Positions 1 through 6,681 of a stretch of 15,779 nucleotides of DNA are shown piece after piece; position 1 is the stretch's first letter; each line of letters starts with the position of its first letter. The stretch is taken from the NCBI GenBank assembly GCA_027056215.1, contig JALULO010000028.1, forward strand, positions 1 through 15,779, in the 5' to 3' direction. This DNA comes from Campylobacterales bacterium (GTDB taxonomy: Bacteria; Campylobacterota; Campylobacteria; Campylobacterales; QNZT01). The position numbers and the translations under genes are program-made. The notes below the pieces were generated by a model. The model worked only from the letters and a program-made list of their open reading frames with translations, was not told the origin of the DNA and searched no databases.

Positions 1-34
1 CGTAATTTTATGAATTATTGTCAATATTCTAAGA

Positions 35-56
35 TAAGTCAATAATTATTGACTTA
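35..56. promoter_or_regulatory. 22-bp perfect palindrome, candidate repressor operator
   Basis: Each arm is 11 bases (TAAGTCAATAA and its reverse complement) with no spacer. The right arm contains the -35 hexamer TTGACT of the promoter of the following lipoprotein gene. A shorter related dyad, TATTG-T-CAATA, lies at 16-26 and shares the GTCAATA core. A palindrome over a -35 element is the usual geometry of a dimeric repressor site. The regulator is not in the window and I do not recognise the motif. Confidence 0.6.
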
Positions 57-77
57 GATAATCTTTTTTGTTACTAT
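49..77 (+). promoter_or_regulatory. Sigma70-type promoter of the YD-repeat lipoprotein gene
   Basis: The -35 TTGACT (49-54) and -10 TACTAT (72-77) are separated by 17 bases, and the -10 is preceded by TGT, an extended -10. Transcription should start near 84. A Shine-Dalgarno AAGGAG (96-101) lies six bases before the ATG at 108. This is the best -35/-10 pair in the window. Confidence 0.6.
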
Positions 78-107
78 GTAGATGAATTTAACTGCAAGGA
101 GCAACAA

Positions 108-1784
108 ATGATTACCCCACTACGACTAACAGGCTTGAGTTTTTTAACCGTGATGATATTGGCAGGATGCGGAGGTCAAGTTACCAATGCAGATAAGAAG
201 TTACAATCTGCACATATGCCTAATATAACAGCAATCAAAACATTTAGAGACGTGGATACTCCAGATTCTGCGGAGTATAAAAAGTATATGCAGATATATG
301 ATTTAGCTTCAGATGTATATGGATTAGATAAAGATAGCAGTAAAGTGACTTTTCATATCAACAAAGATGCAAATTTGCACTATCAAGTTTTTATCGATGT
401 AGATAGTAATAAACAAACAGGATACTATGAACCATGGATACCAAATGCAGGTGCAGAGTATCTTCTTGAGGATAATGTCTTATTTAAATATGCAGGTACA
501 GGTGGTTCTCATGACTGGAACTGGGAAGTTATTAATTACCAAATTAGTGATGGTAAACTAATAGATGCCGAATCAGGAGAGAAGATAGATATCTCAGAAG
601 CAAACTCTTATGGGGTACTTTTGGAAAAAAACTGGGAGTATAAAAACTTTTTAGGATATAGACATATGTATGACAATTTATCATCTGTTCAATACACTCC
701 AGTGCATGAAGAGCCACATCATCTTGGTAACGTTTTTTCTTATAAAAATGATAAAAACTTCTATGTAAAAATGCCAACTATAGAAAATGTAAGTTATTAT
801 AACTGTAAGTTTGAAGTAGGAGGCAAGAAATTTTCTACAGAGGGAAGTACACTCTTTGATGCAAATGGCAATAATCTGACAGATGATCTTGTATATGAAG
901 CCGATATCGAAGCTTATAAACATAGTGCACTTACTATTTTACCTAAGCAACTTGTAGGTGATGGAAGCTTGAAAATAACATCCATAGAGTTTAGAGACAG
1001 TAACTGGGGATTGGTTGGAAAATATAACGGAAATTCAGATACTCCACCACAACAAGGTAAATACGTCAATACTAAAAAAACTAGTACATTTGTCAGAAAT
1101 GGAGAAAATATAACAAGTATACACTACTATGACTATAACAATAAAGGCAATATTACTCTAGCCAAGTATGATAGGAATGCAGATGATGTTATAGATGATA
1201 CAACAAAATATAGTTACAAATATGATAATAGTGGACATATTATATCCAAAATAACTACTTATCAGAATGGCTCTACAAGTGAGACGACATATACTTACGA
1301 TGAAAATGGACTTTTAGTCTCAAAAATAGAAAGTACTAGCAAAACGACATATACGTACAATGAAAATGGTAAAATTATTGAAGAAAAATCATTTTCGCAC
1401 GATGAAATAAATCATATCATAAATTATACTTATGATGAGAATAATAATCGTGTAACTATGCAAGCTTTTGATGCTTTTCTTGATCAAAATGGTGTTTTAG
1501 TTAAAGAGATAGAGTTAGATGAGAAGTATACATACAATGATAAAAACCAACGTATCAGACTTGAAGGTTCTTACAATGATGCGAATGATGCCGATGACAG
1601 GTATACATATGATGAAAATGGTAGGCTTATAGAGACACGCAGTCTCGGTTATGATGATGATGGACAAACACATAAAATAACATATACATATGATGAAAAT
1701 GGTAATCTGATAAGTGAAAAAGATGACGCAAATATGGATGGTTCAGTAGAATATGAAACAACTTATTCGTGGAAAAAGCTTTGA
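108..1784 (+). CDS. Secreted lipoprotein with C-terminal YD-type repeats
   Basis: The protein has 558 residues. It opens with a lipoprotein signal peptide: a hydrophobic stretch and the lipobox LAGC with Cys21 as lipidation site, so it is probably anchored to the inner or outer membrane and faces the periplasm or exterior. Residues about 40-170 hold a beta-rich domain with FIDVDSNKQTGY and a Trp-rich segment (HDWNWE), resembling carbohydrate-binding-like or DOMON-like sandwich domains; this match is by eye only. From about residue 335 to the end there are seven or eight repeats of Tyr-x-Tyr-Asp-Glu-Asn-Gly type, as in RHS/YD proteins. Acidic loops of D-x-N-x-D type lie between the repeats, so calcium may be bound. 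There is no RHS core or toxin domain, and the repeat tract runs to the stop. The gene is single, with its own promoter and AAGGAG ribosome site. The function is unknown; surface binding or a structural role is most likely. Confidence 0.85.
   Translation: MITPLRLTGLSFLTVMILAGCGGQVTNADKKLQSAHMPNITAIKTFRDVDTPDSAEYKKYMQIYDLASDVYGLDKDSSKVTFHINKDANLHYQVFIDVDSNKQTGYYEPWIPNAGAEYLLEDNVLFKYAGTGGSHDWNWEVINYQISDGKLIDAESGEKIDISEANSYGVLLEKNWEYKNFLGYRHMYDNLSSVQYTPVHEEPHHLGNVFSYKNDKNFYVKMPTIENVSYYNCKFEVGGKKFSTEGSTLFDANGNNLTDDLVYEADIEAYKHSALTILPKQLVGDGSLKITSIEFRDSNWGLVGKYNGNSDTPPQQGKYVNTKKTSTFVRNGENITSIHYYDYNNKGNITLAKYDRNADDVIDDTTKYSYKYDNSGHIISKITTYQNGSTSETTYTYDENGLLVSKIESTSKTTYTYNENGKIIEEKSFSHDEINHIINYTYDENNNRVTMQAFDAFLDQNGVLVKEIELDEKYTYNDKNQRIRLEGSYNDANDADDRYTYDENGRLIETRSLGYDDDGQTHKITYTYDENGNLISEKDDANMDGSVEYETTYSWKKL
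1284..1710 (+). repeat. Degenerate tandem repeats encoding YD motifs
   Basis: The clearest pair is 1284-1310 and 1344-1370, exactly 60 bases apart, with 24 of 27 bases identical. More diverged copies occur around 1432-1458, 1601-1625 and 1680-1705, each centred on TATGATGAAAATGG or a close variant. Such repeats can recombine and change repeat number between strains. Confidence 0.75.
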
Positions 1785-1797
1785 TTTAAAGAATGTT

Positions 1798-1819
1798 TTA
1801 ACGGGAAATTTCCCGTTAA
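1798..1819. terminator. Palindromic hairpin between convergent genes
   Basis: A 22-base perfect palindrome (arm TTAACGGGAAA) lies 13 bases after the lipoprotein stop and 15 bases after the rhodanese stop on the other strand. It can fold into a GC-centred stem in either transcript. Neither side has a strong U-tract, so efficiency is uncertain. A bidirectional terminator is the simplest reading. Confidence 0.6.
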
Positions 1820-1834
1820 GATGTAGGGAATATT

Positions 1835-2230
1835 TTATTTTACCAGTTTACCTTTCCAGCCAAACATGATGCCTCCATTTAGCTCTTTTACTTCTTTGTA
1901 ACCTACCTGTTTTGAGAGGAAATCTCCGACTATTTTAGTGCGGCTTGCAGTTCTACAGTAGATGATGATGGGTTTATTTTTATCGGGTGCGACTTTATGC
2001 AAGGCTTTTAAAAATTTATTTACATCATAATTGCCTTTTTCATCAAAAAACATAATTTTATGCGCACCGGGGATAATACCTGTCTCTTCCCACTCACCTG
2101 GTGTTCGGATGTCAATAACTGGTGCATTTTTAGCCTGTAAAGTTTCTAACTGTTTGGCATCTATATCTTGAAAATCTGCAAATACAAATAGTTGTAAAGC
2201 GATTAATATTAATAATATTTTTTTAATCAT
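1835..2230 (-). CDS. Exported single-domain rhodanese
   Basis: The protein has 131 residues: a signal peptide (likely cut after Ala18, VFA-DF) and one rhodanese domain. The active-site loop is CRTASR with Cys92, preceded by IIIY, and the fold ends with the usual glycine-rich ELNGGIMFGWKG. Single-domain rhodaneses carry sulfane sulfur as a cysteine persulfide; the natural donor and acceptor cannot be read from sequence. The start overlaps the end of the upstream thioredoxin-like gene by 8 bases, so translation is probably coupled. The grouping with two exported thioredoxin-fold proteins points to periplasmic thiol or sulfur chemistry, plausible for a sulfur-oxidising Campylobacterota, but that link is inferred. 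Confidence 0.9.
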   Translation of the reverse strand: MIKKILLILIALQLFVFADFQDIDAKQLETLQAKNAPVIDIRTPGEWEETGIIPGAHKIMFFDEKGNYDVNKFLKALHKVAPDKNKPIIIYCRTASRTKIVGDFLSKQVGYKEVKELNGGIMFGWKGKLVK

Positions 2231-2657
2231 ACTCTTTTTCCTCTTTTTTTAAGTCTACATATTGTTGTAGTAACTCTAAAAACACAGGTGCTTTTGCACC
2301 ACCTCTTAATGGCTCATCTAACTTTTCCTTTGTTTTTGGTTCAATAAAGAAAAATGTTGGTGTGACAAAAGTATCAAATTTTTTTGGATAAGTTTTATCA
2401 CCAAGATTGACTTCTACCGATATAAAATATTTTTTCATATAAGTTGTTACATTTTTATCTTTGAGTGTATTATTTTTCATATAGATACACATCGGACATC
2501 CGTCTTGTGAAATCATAAGCATCAAAATCTTATCTTCTTCTTGCGCTTTTTTTAAGCCTTCTTGATAATTGTTTAAAAAGAGTGTTTCAGATGCACTAAG
2601 TATAGTATTTGCAAACAATAAAAAGAGTACGCTTGTTGCTATGATATATTTTTTCAT
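2223..2657 (-). CDS. Exported thioredoxin-fold protein, CPMC active site
   Basis: The protein has 144 residues, with an N-terminal signal peptide and a thioredoxin-like domain of the small DUF255/thioredoxin_7 or SoxW-like kind. The redox motif is C54-P-M-C57, and the cis-proline loop reads TPTFFF. It is probably a periplasmic thiol-disulfide oxidoreductase or reductant carrier. It is a clear paralogue of the gene just upstream: both have the pattern (D/Q)GCPxCxYMK followed by a TPTFFF or SPTFFF segment. Its ATG overlaps the upstream TGA (ATGA), and its stop overlaps the rhodanese start. The partner protein is unknown. Assignment to the fold is firm, to a named family less so. Confidence 0.88.
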   Translation of the reverse strand: MKKYIIATSVLFLLFANTILSASETLFLNNYQEGLKKAQEEDKILMLMISQDGCPMCIYMKNNTLKDKNVTTYMKKYFISVEVNLGDKTYPKKFDTFVTPTFFFIEPKTKEKLDEPLRGGAKAPVFLELLQQYVDLKKEEKEYD

Positions 2658-3142
2658 AAGTGTACTTTTGGTTTTTGTTGGCAGGGCATATGGTTAGGGC
2701 AGGGAGCGATTGTCGTATTTTGATCTAAGGCACTGTCCTTCTGGGTTTCGCCAGCTGCTTCATGCAAAATACTTAGAAATTGAGTAGGTCTAAAACCTCC
2801 AACTTTTTTAGGAATAACTTCATGTAGTGTCATCGGATCGATAAAAAAGAATGTTGGTGAGTCTATAGATGCAAAACGTTGGGGATAATAATCTTTTTCA
2901 ATATCTTTGATAACCACATAAAAATGTTGATTTAAGTAGTCTAAAATGGCTGGTCTTTCAAATACGATATCTTTCATATAGTTGCACACTGGACACCCTT
3001 GATAACTCATCATAACCATAACAAGTTTGCTATCCTGCTTTGCTTTGTAAAGTGCATTTTGATACGAATAGACTGTTTGAAGCTCGTTTGCATATATAAA
3101 TGTAGACATAAAAAGTGTGATCGTTACAATAAGTTTTTTCAT
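2654..3142 (-). CDS. Exported thioredoxin-fold protein, CPVC active site, Cys-rich tail
   Basis: The protein has 162 residues and is the first gene of a three-gene minus-strand operon. It has a signal peptide (about residues 1-18, cleavage near YA-NE), a thioredoxin fold with C50-P-V-C53, and a cis-proline loop SPTFFF. Compared with its downstream paralogue it carries an extra C-terminal tail of about 25 residues containing C148-PNHMP-C154. That tail holds a second cysteine pair plus His and Met, which could be a second redox pair or a soft-metal site. The ribosome site AAAGGA lies 10 bases before the ATG, somewhat far. A thiol-disulfide role in the periplasm is likely; substrate unknown. Confidence 0.88.
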   Translation of the reverse strand: MKKLIVTITLFMSTFIYANELQTVYSYQNALYKAKQDSKLVMVMMSYQGCPVCNYMKDIVFERPAILDYLNQHFYVVIKDIEKDYYPQRFASIDSPTFFFIDPMTLHEVIPKKVGGFRPTQFLSILHEAAGETQKDSALDQNTTIAPCPNHMPCQQKPKVHL

Positions 3143-3174
3143 ACCCTGTTAATCCTTTATAAAAATAATACAGT

Positions 3175-3183
3175 ATTATAACA
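3175..3183 (-). promoter_or_regulatory. Extended -10 promoter of the thioredoxin/rhodanese operon
   Basis: On the minus strand the bases read TGTTATAAT, a perfect -10 with a TGn extension, about 33 bases before the ATG at 3142. There is no recognisable -35, as is common in Campylobacterota. It lies back to back with the pqi promoter. Confidence 0.55.
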
Positions 3184-3250
3184 CACGAAAGTGTAATTAT
3201 TGTGATTCCTGAAAAGAAAATGTTATATATTGTACTAATTCATATTTCGA

Positions 3251-3256
3251 TATGAT
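3251..3256 (+). promoter_or_regulatory. Possible -10 of the pqi operon
   Basis: TATGAT lies only eight bases before the pqiA ATG at 3265, with a weak TTGTAC at 3230. If used, the transcript would begin at or within a base or two of the start codon. TATATT-like sequence about 25 bases further upstream is an alternative. Confidence 0.3.
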
Positions 3257-3264
3257 TTATCATT

Positions 3265-3894
3265 ATGAAAAATGTATCGTTAGATAAACTTATCATTTGT
3301 CCTGAATGTCACACTTTGCATCGGAGAATCAAACTTAAAAAAGCAAAATTTGCTTATTGTGATGTGTGTGAAAAAGTACTGTACCAATGCCATGATGATT
3401 TGATTGAAAAAGCACTTGCTTTGGCTATTGCTACGTTGATTACGTTTATAGTCGCAAGTTCATTTAGCATAGTAGAAATTGAGATCAATGGTATTTGGCA
3501 AGATTTAACATTGCCTTTTGTTTTTGTTACACTCTTTCATGAAGAGTTTTTTGTTGTTGGTTTGATTGTCAGCTTTCTTATCTTTTTTGTACCGCTTTTG
3601 TATATCGTGATATATACTTATGTGATGATACTTTTATATCTTGGACGTGGATATGACTTGACACGAAAACTTTTAATCGTTTTAGCCATGTTAAAGCCGT
3701 GGAATATGATAGAAATATTTTTAATCAGTATTCTTGTGGCATTGGTGAAACTCATCGGTTATGCACAGATTACGTTCGGTGTTGCTTTTGGGGCATTGAT
3801 TGTTTTCATACTGTTAGATATCTATTTAACAAAAAAAATACAGCTTACAGATCTATGGGATTTACGTGATGAGGTATTTGATGCCAACAGATAA
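3265..3894 (+). CDS. pqiA: PqiA-domain membrane protein (first of two)
   Basis: The protein has 209 residues. It begins with a zinc-ribbon-like module (C12-x2-C15 and C32-x2-C35), followed by about four membrane helices with the PqiA-family pattern (GRGYDL..., then a later KPWNMIEIF). PqiA/LetA proteins are inner-membrane partners of MCE proteins that move phospholipids across the envelope. Enterobacterial PqiA is about twice this length and carries two such domains; here each domain is its own gene. No Shine-Dalgarno precedes the ATG; it is kept because the first Cys follows 11 residues later, the usual spacing. It is the first gene of the operon and divergent from the thioredoxin/rhodanese operon. 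Confidence 0.88.
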   Translation: MKNVSLDKLIICPECHTLHRRIKLKKAKFAYCDVCEKVLYQCHDDLIEKALALAIATLITFIVASSFSIVEIEINGIWQDLTLPFVFVTLFHEEFFVVGLIVSFLIFFVPLLYIVIYTYVMILLYLGRGYDLTRKLLIVLAMLKPWNMIEIFLISILVALVKLIGYAQITFGVAFGALIVFILLDIYLTKKIQLTDLWDLRDEVFDANR

Positions 3895-4480
3895 GTTTAT
3901 TGCCTGTCCCATTTGTAATGCAGTCAATTATGATACGGCAAAAGAGGTGGTATGTCGGCGTTGTAAACATAAAATCTATCATCATCAACACAAAAGTTAT
4001 CAGCAAAGTTTTGCTTTATTAATCACCGCGATGATTTTATACATCCCTGCAAATATTTACCCTATACTTATAACAAGCCAATTTGGCAAAAAAGAAGAAA
4101 ATACGATTATTGGAGGTATCATCTCTTTATGGGATCATGGTTCTTACCCCATAGCATTGATTATTTTATTTGCATCTGTTTTTGTGCCTATTGTCAAATT
4201 TATTATGCTACTCTATCTTTTAATCACCGTAAAGATAGAGACAAAATCTTCTTCTATAGATAAACATAAGCTCTTTTATATCACAGAGGTGATTGGTCCA
4301 TGGTCTATGGTGGATGTGTTTGTAGTGGCGATTTTGGCAACATTGGTACACTATACATATGTGAGTATTATCCCTGGTGTCGCATCTACTGCTTTTGCGT
4401 TGATGGTGATTTTAACGATGCTTTCGGCACATAGTTTTGATACGAGAATGATTACGGAGGAAAAAGATGCAAGTGCATGA
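3881..4480 (+). CDS. pqiA: PqiA-domain membrane protein (second of two)
   Basis: The protein has 199 residues from the chosen ATG. A longer version from GTG 3866 is possible, but an AGG-containing ribosome site (GATGAGG, 3868-3874) sits at good distance before ATG 3881 and leaves the CPIC motif near the N-terminus as in the family. The zinc ribbon is C9-x2-C12 and C25-x2-C28. About four membrane helices follow, with the family signature GPWSMVDVFVVA. It overlaps the preceding gene by 14 bases and the following pqiB by 14 bases, so the three are translationally coupled. It presumably pairs with the first PqiA half to rebuild the two-domain transporter subunit. Confidence 0.88.
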   Translation: MPTDKFIACPICNAVNYDTAKEVVCRRCKHKIYHHQHKSYQQSFALLITAMILYIPANIYPILITSQFGKKEENTIIGGIISLWDHGSYPIALIILFASVFVPIVKFIMLLYLLITVKIETKSSSIDKHKLFYITEVIGPWSMVDVFVVAILATLVHYTYVSIIPGVASTAFALMVILTMLSAHSFDTRMITEEKDASA

Positions 4481-6113
4481 ACCAAAACGTGAGAAAAAAA
4501 ATAAATTTTCTTTTTTGACTTCTATTTGGATAGTGCCTATTATGGCATTTTTGATCTCCATGTGGCTGGCATATCAGTACTTTGCAAAGCTAGGTCCAGA
4601 GATAAAAATATCGTTTAAAAATAACAGTGGTTTAAGTGCCAATCAAAGTTACATCAAGTATCGTGATGTCTCTATAGGAGTTGTCAAAGATATATCACTC
4701 GATGAAAATGGTAAAGGTGTTATCGTAACCGCACGTATCAACAAAGAGGCTGAACGCTTTTTAAATGATTCAACAAAGTTTTGGATAGTCAAACCCGAAG
4801 TAGGGACAAGTGGCATCACAGGACTTGATACCTTGATATCAGGAACCTATATACAGATGTATGCCCAAAGCAAACAATCAGATGCCGTGAAAAAACAGTT
4901 TGTCGGTCTTGAAAAACCTTATATCGATAGAAACAATGACACAGGGTATCGTTATCATCTTAGTGCTCCTGATTCACGAAATTTACACGCAGGGAGTCCT
5001 GTATATTATCGTAAACTTCGGGTGGGAGAGGTGGAGCAAGTTGCACTCTCAAAAGATGGACAAAGGGTAAAGTTTGAGGTTTTTATCAAACATCCTTATA
5101 CAGAATATATCAGCAAAGAGACACAGTTTTGGTTGATGAGCAATATCAGCTTTAGCTTTAATCACTCAGGATTTAACCTTGATATGGCACCTATGTCTCA
5201 TGTCTTAAATGGTGGTATTACATTTGATACACCTGCCAAAATCGTTCATGAACCACAACAAGGAATTAGTTGTATCTTTTATCTTTATAAAGACAAGCTT
5301 GCTATGCAAAAGAAACGTATCGGGTATGGCAAAACCCATGAGTATCACTACTTCTTATTGGCAGATGAACCTATTGCCAAGTTAGATGTTGGTGCACCTG
5401 TAGAGTTTTTTGGATTTCAAGTAGGCAGTATCATCGCGATGAATTCGCATTTTGATACCAAAATGAAAAAAATTATCTCGACCGTCGAAGTAGTTATTGA
5501 TACTTCCGCGTTTGCTGATAAAGTGGATAAGACAACACAAGATACGAAGATATTTTTTGCCAAAGCTGTTGAAAAAGGGCTTCGGGCACGCATAGCACAA
5601 AGTGATCCTATCACAGGAAGCCAATATGTAGAACTGGTTTATGAAGGCAAAGAGGGGCAAAGGACAATCTCTAAAATGGGTAACAAAGAGATCATCCCAT
5701 CCATATCAAACAACGATGTAGATATCGCACAAAAAGTTTCCGTTATTCTCGACAAAGTCAACGCACTAGATATCAACGGTCTTGTTGATACCTTGCAAAA
5801 AGCGATCAAAGACAACTCTACACAAAGTGTCAAAGTACTCAAAGAGTTTAGCATCGTTGCAAGAAACTTTAGAAAGATATCTGCTGATCCTGCGATCAAA
5901 AAACTACCTTCTACATTGTCACAAAGTGTTGTCAAATTACAAAAAACCCTAGATTCTGTCAATGCCCTTTTACAAGGTGATGGTGACAAATCCGCTCTTT
6001 CAAGAGAGTTGACTATCACACTCAAAGAACTTACAAAAGCATCTAGATCGATAGAAGTATTGACACAAAAACTCAACAAAAAACCCAATGCACTTATTTT
6101 TGGAGACAGATAG
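4467..6113 (+). CDS. pqiB: PqiB-type MCE lipid-transport protein
   Basis: The protein has 548 residues, nearly the length of E. coli PqiB. One N-terminal membrane helix (about 15-38) anchors it in the inner membrane. Three MCE domains follow at about 40-135, 165-235 and 295-395, with typical SxVxYRxVxVGxV-like strands (for example YIKYRDVSIGVV and VYYRKLRVGEV). A long alpha-helical tail (about 415-535) should form the coiled needle that spans the periplasm. In E. coli, PqiB hexamers form a hydrophobic channel for phospholipids. The ATG follows ACGGAGG at six bases. The gene abuts pqiC directly: its TAG is followed at once by the next ATG. Confidence 0.93.
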   Translation: MQVHEPKREKKNKFSFLTSIWIVPIMAFLISMWLAYQYFAKLGPEIKISFKNNSGLSANQSYIKYRDVSIGVVKDISLDENGKGVIVTARINKEAERFLNDSTKFWIVKPEVGTSGITGLDTLISGTYIQMYAQSKQSDAVKKQFVGLEKPYIDRNNDTGYRYHLSAPDSRNLHAGSPVYYRKLRVGEVEQVALSKDGQRVKFEVFIKHPYTEYISKETQFWLMSNISFSFNHSGFNLDMAPMSHVLNGGITFDTPAKIVHEPQQGISCIFYLYKDKLAMQKKRIGYGKTHEYHYFLLADEPIAKLDVGAPVEFFGFQVGSIIAMNSHFDTKMKKIISTVEVVIDTSAFADKVDKTTQDTKIFFAKAVEKGLRARIAQSDPITGSQYVELVYEGKEGQRTISKMGNKEIIPSISNNDVDIAQKVSVILDKVNALDINGLVDTLQKAIKDNSTQSVKVLKEFSIVARNFRKISADPAIKKLPSTLSQSVVKLQKTLDSVNALLQGDGDKSALSRELTITLKELTKASRSIEVLTQKLNKKPNALIFGDR

Positions 6114-6677
6114 ATGAGATATATAGTAAGTTTTATTTTTTTAGTGATCTTTATCAGCGGTTGTAGCGCAAAACAGTACTACATGATTTCAACACCGCAT
6201 ACCATACCAAGTACAAATCATATTGGGCAAAAAACCATAGGCATAGAGAGTATTGAGTTACCTGCTTATCTCTCCATGGACAAAGTAGTCGTGCAACGTG
6301 ATGATAATCGCATTGTTTACCTAGGCGATGCACACTGGGCTGTCAATATGGGAGATGATTTGACAAATGCATTGATCTTTGATTTGCAAAAAAGTCTTAA
6401 AGGTAGTAAAATATTTCACTATCCTTGGGAAAGTAGGACAAAGATTGATATGCTTGTGGTGATCAAAATCAAACGTTTCATCGCTTACAAAGGCTATGTT
6501 TACTTAGATGCTGTAGTGCGGATCAACAATGACGATAAAATCATTTCGTTAAAAGAACCTGTCAATATGCATGAAAGCTCTAAAATAGTAGAGGGCATGA
6601 AAAAGGCATTTTTCGCTTTTGAACGTGCAGTAGTTGATGCATTAGACGATATACGTATATCAAAACAACAGAGGTAA
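6114..6677 (+). CDS. pqiC: PqiC-type outer-membrane lipoprotein
   Basis: The protein has 187 residues, with a lipoprotein signal peptide and lipobox ISGC (Cys17). The mature protein has the PqiC/ABC-auxiliary (DUF330) features: the early YYMIS strand, the IGIESIELPAYLSMDKVVVQRDDNRIV-type segment, and AHWAVNMGDDLTNAL. In E. coli, PqiC is anchored to the outer membrane and docks the PqiB needle tip. Its position right after pqiB (no spacer) supports the assignment. The start is fixed by the signal peptide. The next gene begins after four bases. Confidence 0.9.
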   Translation: MRYIVSFIFLVIFISGCSAKQYYMISTPHTIPSTNHIGQKTIGIESIELPAYLSMDKVVVQRDDNRIVYLGDAHWAVNMGDDLTNALIFDLQKSLKGSKIFHYPWESRTKIDMLVVIKIKRFIAYKGYVYLDAVVRINNDDKIISLKEPVNMHESSKIVEGMKKAFFAFERAVVDALDDIRISKQQR

Positions 6678-6681
6678 ACAG

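Noticed and set aside
1284..1710. CRISPR-like array
   Set aside because: The repeats are in frame, diverged and encode YDENG motifs in a lipoprotein; spacing is irregular and there are no cas genes.
108..1784. RHS-type polymorphic toxin
   Set aside because: There is no RHS core box and no variable C-terminal toxin or immunity gene; the repeats run to the stop and the protein is a short lipoprotein.
3866..3880. GTG 3866 as the start of the second PqiA gene
   Set aside because: The ribosome site GATGAGG lies between this GTG and ATG 3881, so it fits the later start, which also matches the family N-terminus.
5639..6088. A 149-codon open frame antisense to the helical tail of pqiB
   Set aside because: It lies wholly opposite a well-supported gene, its Leu/Ser-rich product mirrors the codon pattern of the coiled-coil region, and it has no ribosome site or homology that I can recognise.
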